64,000 bases of DNA, taken from Clostridiaceae bacterium OM02-2AC. Lineage in GTDB: Bacteria > Bacillota_I > Bacilli_A > Erysipelotrichales > Erysipelotrichaceae. The translations under genes were made by a program, and so were the position numbers. The stretch's first letter is position 1. Each line of letters starts with the position of its first letter. Location of the stretch: assembly GCA_003481775.1 (NCBI GenBank), contig QULU01000020.1, positions 16,308-80,307 on the forward strand. Direction: 5' to 3'. The notes under the pieces were generated by a model. That model saw nothing but the letters and a program-made list of their open reading frames with translations, did no database searches and was not told where the DNA came from. Positions 16,683-26,000 of this stretch are shown here, piece by piece.

Positions 16683-17501
16683 ATGGAACAAATGGGATTG
16701 TTTGATTTTTTGGATGAACAAGAACTAGAAAAGCCCAAAGATGTCTATTATATATCTAAGGAAGATTTAGAAAGTCAATTCATTGATGGTTATACACTTG
16801 GCTATCATTATGAATGGACTGTACAAAAGCCGAATTATAAGGGAGAAAACTTTATAGGGCTTTTACCAAACAATCGTGTTTATAAAAATGGGTTCATTTA
16901 TCAATTTAAAACAGAGAAAGAAGCAAAACAACTGATTGTGGATACATATCAAAAACGGAAAGACTCTTTTGACAGAATGAAAGCTGATAAAGAAAGTTAT
17001 CCTGTTGTTGAATATGACAACAAACCAAGAGTTAGAAAAAATCTATATTTGCTAACAGAACCAGTGAAACAACATGATGGTAGTCAAATGATATTTTCAG
17101 AACATTGGTATAGTGGTTTGAATGGATATTTCTATACTCTTACTCTACCTTATGAAGATAAGATGGATTTACAAGGTAGAATCTTATATCAAAAAGATAA
17201 GATTGAGAATGTGTCATGGTATATCAATCGTGATCTAAAAGATAAAAGAAAAGCACCTATCTTTTATACATATATCCAAGAACTTATGGAAAGATGTGAT
17301 TATCTTGTCAATGAGTTAGGATACAACAATCCTGAATATATGGCGACATTGCCTGATTTAGAAATGCTAGAACAAATGTATGAAAAACACGAAAAAGAGC
17401 GTGAAATATATTTAAAAGAGCATCCAATAGTGAAACAGAAAATGGATGTAGAATATGAAGAAATTGAAGAAGATTTAGACGAAATGGATATGGAAATATA
17501 A
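16683..17501 (+). CDS. hypothetical protein with N-terminal clamp-binding-like motif and acidic tail
   Basis: 272 residues. The N-terminus MEQMGLFDFLDEQEL resembles bacterial sliding-clamp binding peptides (QxxLF) and is echoed by the start of the methylase at 43,937 (QMSLFDYF). The middle is of no recognised family, with many aromatic residues. The end is EYEEIEEDLDEMDMEI, a full version of the common tail without a palindrome. RBS GAAGGTGG is 4 bases from the ATG. The clamp link is motif-level inference. Confidence 0.65.
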   Translation: MEQMGLFDFLDEQELEKPKDVYYISKEDLESQFIDGYTLGYHYEWTVQKPNYKGENFIGLLPNNRVYKNGFIYQFKTEKEAKQLIVDTYQKRKDSFDRMKADKESYPVVEYDNKPRVRKNLYLLTEPVKQHDGSQMIFSEHWYSGLNGYFYTLTLPYEDKMDLQGRILYQKDKIENVSWYINRDLKDKRKAPIFYTYIQELMERCDYLVNELGYNNPEYMATLPDLEMLEQMYEKHEKEREIYLKEHPIVKQKMDVEYEEIEEDLDEMDMEI

Positions 17502-17526
17502 AACATATCTTAGAAAGTAGAGGAAT

Positions 17527-18156
17527 ATGAGAAAAGATAGAGTTTGGATGAAATTTAAGAAAGAGGATTTTAATCAGTTAATGGGAGTCTTATCAAAACA
17601 AATGGAAAGATACTCGGAAATAGAAGCACAGAATCTAAACTTAAAAGCAGATATAAAAGATGAAAAAGAATGTTTACTGGATTTACAAAATAAAATTTGG
17701 AGATACTCTCATTTTGAAAAAGAAAGTGAACTGATAACTATGGATATGTTTCCATCCGAGGTTAAAAATTTATTTTGGACATTTTTGTTAAATTCATTCC
17801 ATGAGCATGATTATACAAATGAATCCTATTTTGATGAATATTCAAAGAAACATGAAAAATGTATTTATAAAGGAAACAAGTTATCAAAAGGAGCAATTCA
17901 AGAATTATATAACATGAATAGGGTTGGATATGATTGGTTGATTTGTAACAAAGATGGAAGAATTTTCTTTGCAGATCATGGATTATATCCTTTGGAAAAA
18001 GGCGATAAAGTTTGGAATAATAATGAAATTGATGGATACAGTGTTTCAGCATTCGTGGAAGATAAGAAAAAGCGTTATAAATCACTTGTATCATGGGAAG
18101 ATGAACAACCATTTGATATTTATGAATTTTTACTTACACAAGATATAGAAATGTGA
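17527..18156 (+). CDS. hypothetical protein with N-terminal coiled coil, 209 aa
   Basis: Residues about 14-60 form a likely coiled coil (MERYSEIEAQNLNLKADIKD and onward). The rest is a mixed region with YDWLICNKDGRIFFADHGLY and no recognised family. It ends LLTQDIEM, a short form of the common tail. The stop codon overlaps the terminator stem. GTAGAGG precedes the ATG. Confidence 0.6.
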   Translation: MRKDRVWMKFKKEDFNQLMGVLSKQMERYSEIEAQNLNLKADIKDEKECLLDLQNKIWRYSHFEKESELITMDMFPSEVKNLFWTFLLNSFHEHDYTNESYFDEYSKKHEKCIYKGNKLSKGAIQELYNMNRVGYDWLICNKDGRIFFADHGLYPLEKGDKVWNNNEIDGYSVSAFVEDKKKRYKSLVSWEDEQPFDIYEFLLTQDIEM

Positions 18157-18180
18157 TTACTTGGTCGCATTTCTTTTTTT
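18148..18180 (+). terminator. intrinsic terminator
   Basis: GAAATGTGA (18148-18156, including the stop) pairs with TCGCATTTC (18165-18173), followed by seven T. Confidence 0.8.
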
Positions 18181-18213
18181 ACATAGTAAGGAAAAAAGAA
18201 AGTAGGTGGAGAA

Positions 18214-18555
18214 ATGTTAGAAAAAACAGTATTACAGCAATTACAAGAAATATTTCCTATGGAAGTAAATCGTGAGGAAGCTGATGCAGGAGAAAAGATT
18301 CGATTACGAAATGATGAACAAAAAGTAGAGATAGATTTCATTCTTGATGGACACTTGGAACAAGGGTATGGGTATAAGAATTTTAAAGCCTATAATCGTG
18401 ATGTCTATGAAACCAGTTATATTTCTGAATATGGATATGAGGAATATAAGAAACAAATCCAAGAGGCGATTAACCACTATAATAAAAATGAATTCACTCT
18501 TGAAGAATTGGCAGATAGCGTAAAAGAAGCAGAAAAAGACAATGGAATATATTGA
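18214..18555 (+). CDS. hypothetical protein, 113 aa
   Basis: A short acidic soluble protein, beginning MLEKTVLQQLQEIFPMEV and with YGYKNFKAYNRDVYETSYI in the middle. AGGTGG lies 6 bases before the start. Its last 14 bases overlap the next frame, so the two are probably translated together. No family is recognised and the common tail is absent, although the following small protein carries it. Confidence 0.6.
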   Translation: MLEKTVLQQLQEIFPMEVNREEADAGEKIRLRNDEQKVEIDFILDGHLEQGYGYKNFKAYNRDVYETSYISEYGYEEYKKQIQEAINHYNKNEFTLEELADSVKEAEKDNGIY

Positions 18556-18721
18556 TGAAAAAGAAGCTGTAGAAATCGTTTTAAACGATTCAGAAGAAAC
18601 ACTTATTTATCACAAGAGTCCTGAAGAAGAATATTTCACAAGAGAAGCATTAAAACATGAAACAATCAATTTTGATAAAGAAAGTGAAATAGAAGAGGAC
18701 TTAGATGAACTTGAAAAATAG
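18542..18721 (+). CDS. small acidic protein with common tail, 59 aa
   Basis: The frame MEYIDEKEAVEIVLNDSEET through EEDLDELEK starts inside the end of the previous gene and stops 14 bases before the next. The overlap and the perfect tail (EIEEDLDELEK) support a real gene. More than a third of residues are D or E. It is almost only a tail with a short body, so it may act as an adaptor or competitor for whatever reads the tail. That is inference. Confidence 0.65.
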   Translation: MEYIDEKEAVEIVLNDSEETLIYHKSPEEEYFTREALKHETINFDKESEIEEDLDELEK

Positions 18722-18734
18722 GAGATAGAAAAAC

Positions 18735-19274
18735 ATGAAGGATACATATGATTTTACTTATGCACAAGATTTAAGACATTTTATAGGATTATTGTTGGAT
18801 GATTATTGTCCGACACAGTTAAAAATCTTTGATTCAGACATTGTATATGATGTGATAAAAGATTTAAAGCAATTCAAAATGGAATTGACAGGAAATCGAA
18901 TTTTTGGTGACTGCTGTTTGGAGTGTAATGCATTACTCAATAAAGATTTAGAACAGCTAAAAGAAGATTTATCATATACGGATATGGATGAACTTAGTGA
19001 AGAAGAAAAAGAAATCGTAAAAGAATTTTTAGATTCGTATAAGGGTAATTATAATTTGATTGAATTTGATTGTAATGGACAATGTAGCACGATTTGGATA
19101 CGAGATAATTTAACAGATAGTGAACTAGAGGCTTGTCAAATTATTGATAAGCATTTTGATGTGTTTAAAAATTTAGAAGATCGAGTAGATATTGAATTGT
19201 TTGGTATTCGGAAGGAAGAAATATCTACAGAAATGAATGAAATCGAAGAAGATTTAGATGAAATTGAAATGTAG
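18735..19274 (+). CDS. hypothetical protein with acidic tail, 179 aa
   Basis: A soluble acidic protein (start MKDTYDFTYAQDLRHFIGLL) with paired cysteines in GDCCLECNALL near residue 55 and a cysteine in CNGQC near 118, which might bind metal. It ends MNEIEEDLDEIEM. The tail is nearly identical to those at 17,501 and 18,721 although the bodies are unrelated, and there is no palindrome at this stop. RBS TAGGAG is present. No family recognised. Confidence 0.65.
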   Translation: MKDTYDFTYAQDLRHFIGLLLDDYCPTQLKIFDSDIVYDVIKDLKQFKMELTGNRIFGDCCLECNALLNKDLEQLKEDLSYTDMDELSEEEKEIVKEFLDSYKGNYNLIEFDCNGQCSTIWIRDNLTDSELEACQIIDKHFDVFKNLEDRVDIELFGIRKEEISTEMNEIEEDLDEIEM

Positions 19275-19283
19275 GTGGTTAAA

Positions 19284-21104
19284 ATGGAGAAAAGATTGAC
19301 ATCCAGTAATAAACGAATTGTTGAATTTTGTGGTTTAATGGAAAGTGAAGACTTGTTAAAGTTTATTGGTAGAAATCAATCTGTTTTAGAAACTTCTAGT
19401 TGGGGTGGTAAGGGAATTGACCAAGAAAAAACAAGGCAGTTACTTAATGAATATTTAGAACCTTATCAATTTGAAATAACTAAGGATTATACTACTCCTA
19501 ATAATATTGGAAATAATCATTTATATTATATTCAAGATAAAGATGTGTTAGATGATATAGAAACTTTAATTGGTAGAATTGCTATCAATAATTTAATGGG
19601 ATATGCAGTTGCTATTTATCAAGAAGATATGGATGGAAAAAGAATTGGAAAATCTTATCTTGAAATTACAGCAAGGGGTGTAAAAGAAGCACCAAACGAA
19701 AAATGGATTGGTTGGAATCAATATATTCAAGATAATCATTTAAATTGGAATTTAAATGATTTAGAAAAAGAACGAGAAATTCGTTTTATCATTCGTCAAT
19801 GTATCGAGGAAGAAATTTTACAAGTTGAAAATGGATATATCATGGTTATACGAGAAAGTGCAGATGGAAGTACTGTGTGGTATCCTACAACTTATGAACA
19901 GGTTATTGAAGATTTAAAAAATGAAAGGCAATTTCAAGTATTTAGAGATGCCTTGTATAGAAGACAAGTTTTATCTCATCAAATTGATAAACAAATGGAA
20001 GCATCCAAGGATACATTGCAACAGGTTGATAAATCGAAAGAAAAGCAAGAATCAGAAAATAGAAAACAAGTGTTTCAGCAATCCTTAAAGGATATGCAGG
20101 AAGTTTACGATAAAATTGTAAAATTCAATAAAGAACATAAAGCACCACTTGGTACTGAAAAATATGAGTATGAGCTTTATGTGTATATGAAACAAAATGG
20201 ATTGAATGTCCATCTTGCTGAAGAGTATGAAAATGGAGAATTTCTCAAAGACTTTGACTATGGACTCGTAACAGGAACGATTTATGGGTATCCTGATAAA
20301 GAATTAAGATTATCTGAGGATTTTGAAATTTGGAGTAAAGATGGAGAATACTTTGGAGCATATTCTAAAAAGGATATCATGGATAAATTAGATGGTTTAA
20401 ATGCTGAAAAACAAAAAACACTATTAATTAATCCGAATGATTATGGAAAGATTATTCAAGATATGGTAAAAGTGGCGAAAGCCTCTGATAATCATACATG
20501 GTTTTTAGAGCCTGAAGAATTCTTAGATAAAACATATGCACAGGAAGACTTAGACGAACTCTCTCGTGACCTTCAATCAATCAAAGAAGCAGGAGTACAT
20601 GATATGTATTCTATTGTTGAAATGTGGGATGATTGGAAAGAGGCAGATGAGCATGGCGAACCAGTTGCCACTTTTCATGGAGCATTTCTTGATTTATTTG
20701 CAAAAGAGAAATCTCAAAGCATAGATAAAAATCTAATTTCATTTAATAGTTGTACATTTGAAATCAATTTAGATTCAAAAGACAATGGAGAAGGTTGTTT
20801 AAAATGGCATAATTATTTTCTCACAGATATTCACAATAAGGATCATTTTTACATCATTCAAATCGTACAAGAAACCGGAAAGGAAGAACCAAGGTTTTCG
20901 TTAGAAAAGTTTGAAAAAGAAGAAGGTAGCAAACTGTATCTTGGAGAATGGGTGGAACTAGAAGATGTAATCAAAAATTCATCAGAAATTGAAATGGTAC
21001 AAAATAAGCTAATTGAATTAAGTGATAAAGAGATTGGCATACAAAATGAAGAAATTAAAAATATAGAAGATGATTTTGAAGAATTGGATGAAGTTGAAAA
21101 ATAG
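19284..21104 (+). CDS. large hypothetical protein with acidic tail, 606 aa
   Basis: The start ATG 19284 is preceded by TAGGTGG; a GTG at 19275 lies inside that site. The protein is helical and charged, with a coiled-coil-like stretch near 240-280 (KSKEKQESENRKQVFQQSLK). It probably has several domains, but I recognise none. VATFHGAFLDLFAKEK near 465 resembles short regions in large polyvalent proteins, weakly. It ends IEDDFEELDEVEK with its stop on palindrome copy 10. Confidence 0.65.
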   Translation: MEKRLTSSNKRIVEFCGLMESEDLLKFIGRNQSVLETSSWGGKGIDQEKTRQLLNEYLEPYQFEITKDYTTPNNIGNNHLYYIQDKDVLDDIETLIGRIAINNLMGYAVAIYQEDMDGKRIGKSYLEITARGVKEAPNEKWIGWNQYIQDNHLNWNLNDLEKEREIRFIIRQCIEEEILQVENGYIMVIRESADGSTVWYPTTYEQVIEDLKNERQFQVFRDALYRRQVLSHQIDKQMEASKDTLQQVDKSKEKQESENRKQVFQQSLKDMQEVYDKIVKFNKEHKAPLGTEKYEYELYVYMKQNGLNVHLAEEYENGEFLKDFDYGLVTGTIYGYPDKELRLSEDFEIWSKDGEYFGAYSKKDIMDKLDGLNAEKQKTLLINPNDYGKIIQDMVKVAKASDNHTWFLEPEEFLDKTYAQEDLDELSRDLQSIKEAGVHDMYSIVEMWDDWKEADEHGEPVATFHGAFLDLFAKEKSQSIDKNLISFNSCTFEINLDSKDNGEGCLKWHNYFLTDIHNKDHFYIIQIVQETGKEEPRFSLEKFEKEEGSKLYLGEWVELEDVIKNSSEIEMVQNKLIELSDKEIGIQNEEIKNIEDDFEELDEVEK

Positions 21105-21116
21105 GAAGTGACTTCC
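21104..21116. repeat. 13-bp palindrome, copy 10
   Basis: GGAAGTGACTTCC sharing its first G with the preceding stop; full A/T arms. Confidence 0.9.
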
Positions 21117-21147
21117 TATTTTTTTATTTGGAAGAAGGTGTTAATGA

Positions 21148-21840
21148 ATGACAAAGATAGATACATTGAGAAAAATCAATAAGAATATTGTTCATGAAGA
21201 TGGTACGATTACTTCTTTTGATAAACAGTTGATTCAGTTGATGAGTGGTATCTATGATACACGATACCCATTGATAGTTGCAGACAGTACACACTCACTG
21301 GATTACATAGAAGATTTTGCTACAGATAATCCATTAGTCATGAATGTATCAACAGTTATTAAACTTAGAGAAAAGCATGATATAGGGTATGAGTTTGTCA
21401 GTAACTGTGAAATGTATTTAAAAGAAAGCGTGTTGGCATTTGATAGTTACCAACACGATACAAGTAAGATTATTTTATTAGATGAAGTAGATGATGATGG
21501 ATTTCCAATGATTGCAATCTGTAGAGAAAACAAAGATATGGGTGGAAATCTTCTGTTGAATGAAATTACATCCATTTACGAAAAAGAAAAATTAGAACAA
21601 TTATTAAATCGTTCATATGAGAATGATAAAACTTTTTACACAAACAAAAAAACAGAGCAATATGTAAAATCTAGAGGACTCCAATTGTCCAAAGGTCTTA
21701 CATATGCCCTGTCTAATTATTATACTAGGGCAAGTTTCAATAAAAGTCAAGTTGAACAAGACTTGGCAAAAGAAAAAGGTTGTATAGAAGAAACTTATGG
21801 TATGGATTTAGAAGAAGATTTGGATGAAATTGAAAAATAG
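21148..21840 (+). CDS. MuF C-terminal-like domain protein with acidic tail, 230 aa
   Basis: Residues about 60-185 (NPLVMNVSTVIKLREKHDIG, DSYQHDTSKIILLDEVDDDG, NEITSIYEKEKLEQLLN, FYTNKKTEQYVKS) follow the order of the phage Mu gpF C-terminal domain, a proposed toxin or RNase-like module found on many mobile-element proteins. Here it stands alone with a short N-terminus. It ends MDLEEDLDEIEK with the stop on palindrome copy 11. A decayed copy of its C-terminal part follows at 21,862. GAAGGTG precedes the ATG. Family call is by pattern memory. Confidence 0.65.
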   Translation: MTKIDTLRKINKNIVHEDGTITSFDKQLIQLMSGIYDTRYPLIVADSTHSLDYIEDFATDNPLVMNVSTVIKLREKHDIGYEFVSNCEMYLKESVLAFDSYQHDTSKIILLDEVDDDGFPMIAICRENKDMGGNLLLNEITSIYEKEKLEQLLNRSYENDKTFYTNKKTEQYVKSRGLQLSKGLTYALSNYYTRASFNKSQVEQDLAKEKGCIEETYGMDLEEDLDEIEK

Positions 21841-21852
21841 GAAGTGACTTCC
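21840..21852. repeat. 13-bp palindrome, copy 11
   Basis: GGAAGTGACTTCC sharing its first G with the MuF-like stop. The pseudogene homology begins directly to its right. Confidence 0.9.
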
Positions 21853-21861
21853 TATTTTTTG

Positions 21862-22081
21862 TAAACGAAAAAATAGAGCATTTATAAAGTCTGCCAAGCT
21901 CTAATTGCTCTTAAACCTTATAAATGCTCTATCTACTTCATATGATAGACAATGTTTTACGAAAAATCAAGTTGAACAAGATTTATCAAAAAACAAATCT
22001 TATGGTTCAGAAACACAACTAGATGAAGTAAAAGAAGATGTGGAAGAATATGAATTAGATATTACAGAAGATAGATGGTAA
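21862..22081 (+). pseudogene. decayed C-terminal fragment of a MuF-like paralogue
   Basis: Aligned with the end of the intact gene at 21,640-21,790: AACAAAAAAACAGAG there corresponds to AACGAAAAAATAGAG here. A CAA codon of the intact gene corresponds to TAA. Further on, FNKSQVEQDLAK aligns with FTKNQVEQDLSK. The fragment then runs on in frame to an acidic end (VKEDVEEYELDITEDRW) with no palindrome after it. It starts within the T-run of palindrome copy 11, so the junction coincides with the repeat. This stretch otherwise contains only a perfect 15-bp inverted repeat (21,873-21,932). Confidence 0.7.
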
Positions 22082-22152
22082 ATAACAAAATCATAATTAT
22101 GCAGTTAAAGAAGATTTGAAAATAAAGAAGGAAGAACACAGAGGTAAATAAA

Positions 22153-23013
22153 ATGAGATTTGATAAGGAAAGATTTTTTGAAGATTTGCAGGAGAAAATT
22201 CCTGAAGTATATGGAAATGACAAGGTACAGGAATTGATAAAACTTGTGATTGACAAACATTACAAGAAAGTAGAAAATGACGAAATCGTTTATGATGATG
22301 ATTTATTATTAGAATTGTATGATATGGTTCCTGAAATGTCGTTCAATGAAATAGATGAATATGGAATGTGTTTATCGAATGAAATGCAGATGATGATTGA
22401 TGGTTCGTATCAACATGAATATATGATGTTAGGTCGATTACAACAAGATTGTGAGTATTACTTAGGCTATGGACAACGAAGCGAGAGGAATTTATGGGCT
22501 GACACAGTTCAAGACCACATTCACGCAATGAAACGATACTATAATCAAGTACCAATTAAACCTGAATGGTTATCGTATAAAGATATTCTCCGTTATGAAG
22601 CGAAAATGACAACATTGAAATCTTTGGACGATTTAAGAGATTTACTCGAAGCTCATGATTGGAAAATCTATGATGGTGGAACTTCATGGGAAATTGAACA
22701 ATATTCGCCAGCAGGAGAAGATTTTGTTTTTTGTATTCAACATGATAAGTCATTAGAAAAAGCAGTCGAACAAATTTGTGAGTATGCAATGAATTTTGAT
22801 CAAGAGGAACATATTGCCATGTGGTTAGAAGCAAGAACTGTTGATGACAATCGCATGAATGTACCTTCGCCTAGTGAACTTGTAGAAGATGCAAAAGAAA
22901 TTCAAGGAATGTTGGATGAATTGGATTATGTATTGGATAATTGTACATTGATGGAAAAAAAACAAGAAACAGATATAGAACTTGAAGAAGAAATGGAAGA
23001 TATAGAGAAATAG
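22153..23013 (+). CDS. LPD11-type large-polyvalent-protein domain protein with tail, 286 aa
   Basis: Residues about 96-155 (LQQDCEYYLGYGQRSERNLW then MKRYYNQVPIKPEWLSYKDI) match the LPD11 pattern of proteins from conjugative elements and phages. Residues about 165-235 (YDGGTSWEIEQYSPAGEDFV, EEHIAMWLEAR) form a second region usual in the same proteins. Such domains are proposed to accompany transferred DNA (Iyer, Burroughs and Aravind on polyvalent proteins). It ends DIELEEEMEDIEK with the stop on palindrome copy 12. A GAGG site lies upstream. Domain call is by memory. Confidence 0.7.
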   Translation: MRFDKERFFEDLQEKIPEVYGNDKVQELIKLVIDKHYKKVENDEIVYDDDLLLELYDMVPEMSFNEIDEYGMCLSNEMQMMIDGSYQHEYMMLGRLQQDCEYYLGYGQRSERNLWADTVQDHIHAMKRYYNQVPIKPEWLSYKDILRYEAKMTTLKSLDDLRDLLEAHDWKIYDGGTSWEIEQYSPAGEDFVFCIQHDKSLEKAVEQICEYAMNFDQEEHIAMWLEARTVDDNRMNVPSPSELVEDAKEIQGMLDELDYVLDNCTLMEKKQETDIELEEEMEDIEK

Positions 23014-23025
23014 GAAGTGACTTCC
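23013..23025. repeat. 13-bp palindrome, copy 12
   Basis: GGAAGTGACTTCC, the last copy in the window, between the LPD11-type gene and the primase. The left arm is shortened (GAAATA). Confidence 0.9.
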
Positions 23026-23054
23026 TATTTTTTTAAAAGAAAGTAGGTGGAAAA

Positions 23055-26000
23055 ATGGCAGAACAACAAAACTCTATGTTTCAACAAAAATATCAGATGA
23101 TTATCAATCAAGCAAGCGTTCGTGAAGTCATGGAAGAATATGGTTTAAAGATTGTTAAGAAAGGGAAAGATTTTAAAACAGTTTGTCCTTTTCATGACGA
23201 TCACGACCCATCCTTGAGTATCCGTGACGACAAGATTTGGAAATGTTTTGTGTGTAATGAAAGTGGAAATGCAATTTCTTTTGTTCAGAAGTATGAAAAC
23301 AAAGTATTAGGAAATCGTAACTTTACAGTACGGGATGCCATGAATAAAGTAATTGATATTTGTCATTTGTATATTCCAAAAGAACAAAACAACCAAAATT
23401 CATTAAATGCACAATATTCTCATAATTCTCGTATCTATTCAGAGCATGAACGAGTTTTGTTAAATACGCTGAATAAAATCAAAGAGATTGCCAATTACAA
23501 TCTGATAAGTTTAGGAAATACAGAAGCAAAACAATACCTTCTTAATCGAGGATTTACAGAAGACTTGATTCAAGAATTACAGTTTGGTTATATTTCTTAT
23601 GAACAAATACAGCAGTGGATTGATAAAACTTTTTTGCCACTAGAACATCTATTGGAAACTGGATTTATTCGACAAGATGAAGAAGGAAATTATTATCCCG
23701 TCTTTGGAAATCGTATCTTGATTCCAGTGATGGATGAACGAGGGAATACCGTTACTTTTAGTGGACGAGCCATTCATGGCGAAGAACCTAAATATCTACA
23801 TGGTAGAAATACAGAGATATTCATGAAATCCAACCATCTATACAATTTCAATATTGCGAAAAATTATGCCTACAACGATAAAATCTATGTAGTAGAAGGA
23901 TTTATGGATGTTGCAGGTGGAAATAAAATGAACATCCGTAACATTGTTGCGACTATGGGAACATCTTTTAGCGAAGAGCAAATCGCTATGTTACGCAGAT
24001 TGGATTGTGAAATCATATTGATGAGAGATAATGATAAAGCAGGAAGAAATGCAATGGTAAAAGAAATCCCTGAACTAATGAGTAAGAAATTGAAAGTTAG
24101 TGTAGTAGATTTAAACACAGTCAAAGAAAATCTACAACTTGCAGAAGATAAGGATAGCAAAGACCTTTGGGATTTCGCTAATGCAGGAGCAGTAGAGCAG
24201 GATTTAGAAAAAGCACGAGTATCAGGCTTTCAATATCTGATGAAAAATCAGTATTTCTTAGGTAAGGATTTCAATACAGAAACCATACGAGATGCCTATG
24301 ACGAAGCAAAGAAAGATGAACTTATAAAAACTTCATATGATGAGATGAATTTCAAAGATTATGTAGCAAAACATTCTACTTATTCAAAAGAAGAAGTGGA
24401 TGATATTATTCATTCTTTGTCACTGGAAGAAAAAACAAATCCTATCTTTCAATTCCAAGTCAATCTGATGGAACGATATATCATCAGTAATTCCAATACC
24501 TATGTCAATCGAACAGGAGATAAGACAATGGTGGAGTTCTATCAAAAGAATTATGATCGTCTTCGTCAAAATATCTTAAATCGTTTCCATGAAGACCCTA
24601 CACGATACCTTTCTCCTGAACTTGATAAGGTATTGATTCCTGCTTTAGTGCAGGACACTATGGTAAATGATGAACTGTGGTTACGATATGAAACGATACA
24701 TAAGTTTAAACACGAAAATGTATTCAATAAAACATTCGTAAAGAATACGATTGGACAACAAGCACAAATGAAGTTGGACATGGAACAAAAACGATTGGTC
24801 GTTAAGCAATTTGAAAAGACATTTACAGATGATGAAAAGTTAGAATTCGAGCATATTGATGAATTATATATTGTTAATAAATATCAAGAACTATCAGGAA
24901 TCATTGATATAGAAGGTTCTGATAATGCAAAATTCTTGTTAGAGGCTTTAGAAATGAAATGGATAGGAAAAAAAGAAGGAATGTCGGTTTTCTCTTATAG
25001 TTCTATTTTTGATAAATCTATGTTGTTTGCGATTGATCCAAAGTATAAGACAGCAGATGGCAAAGATTTTAAATCCATTCTACTTTACAACAACAGTGGT
25101 GGAAGTTTGAAATTGACAAAGAACAATATTGCAACCCCACAAAAAAGCAATGGAAAACAAGAAGTTGAACAAAGTATTCAAAAAGAGAAAACAGTATCTA
25201 AAGAGAGAACTTTCACTGTCCACCATAACTTAATAACAAGAGAAACAGACGATTCTTATTTTGTTAGAATTCCTAATACAATGGCGAAGAAATATATGTA
25301 TATCCCTAAAAAAGATACACAATGGTCGGCAAATCGAGAAATTTTAGTGGCAACAGTATCTACGAAAGATACCTTTGCGATTTATCGTTCGGATGGGCAA
25401 CAGCAGGAAACATGGAATTGTAATGATTTGATGAAGCGTTGGGAAGATAAGACAAAGAAGAAAGAATCCATTGACATAAATTTAGCAATGAATAAAAACT
25501 TACAATCAACACCTGTAAAAAGGAAACAGCAAGGAAATCCAATCATGAAAAAGAAATTGGATATACCTTCTCGTTCTACGGAAATGGTACAGAAATTTCA
25601 AAAATATCGTATTCCAGTTCATTTGATTCTAAACAATGAGAAGGGTACATTGATGGTGCGAAGTGCTATGCAGGGATATACCTTGTTTATTCCTAAAACA
25701 AGTGTGCGTTATGTAGAAGGGAGAAGTTATATTGAAGTGACACCCGAAGTGATGGGAATCGACAAATTTAAAACCATTTCTACTATATCCGTAGGAAAAG
25801 ATGTTAGTGATGGAATGGAGTTAAAAGGGAATATTTCTTTTAATGAACTGGATATGTTTTTATCTTCAGAAGGAAAGAAAGTATGGGCTGTCGTAGATGA
25901 GAATAAGTTGGTGGAACAATCGAATGGATTTGTACAGATACCCATCTTTAAAGACCGTACCTATGGATATGTGCGAGTCAATAAAAAGGAATTGGAACGC

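Noticed and set aside
1..23025. CRISPR array formed by the repeated palindrome
   Set aside because: Spacing is irregular (hundreds to thousands of bases), genes lie between copies, and there are no cas genes.
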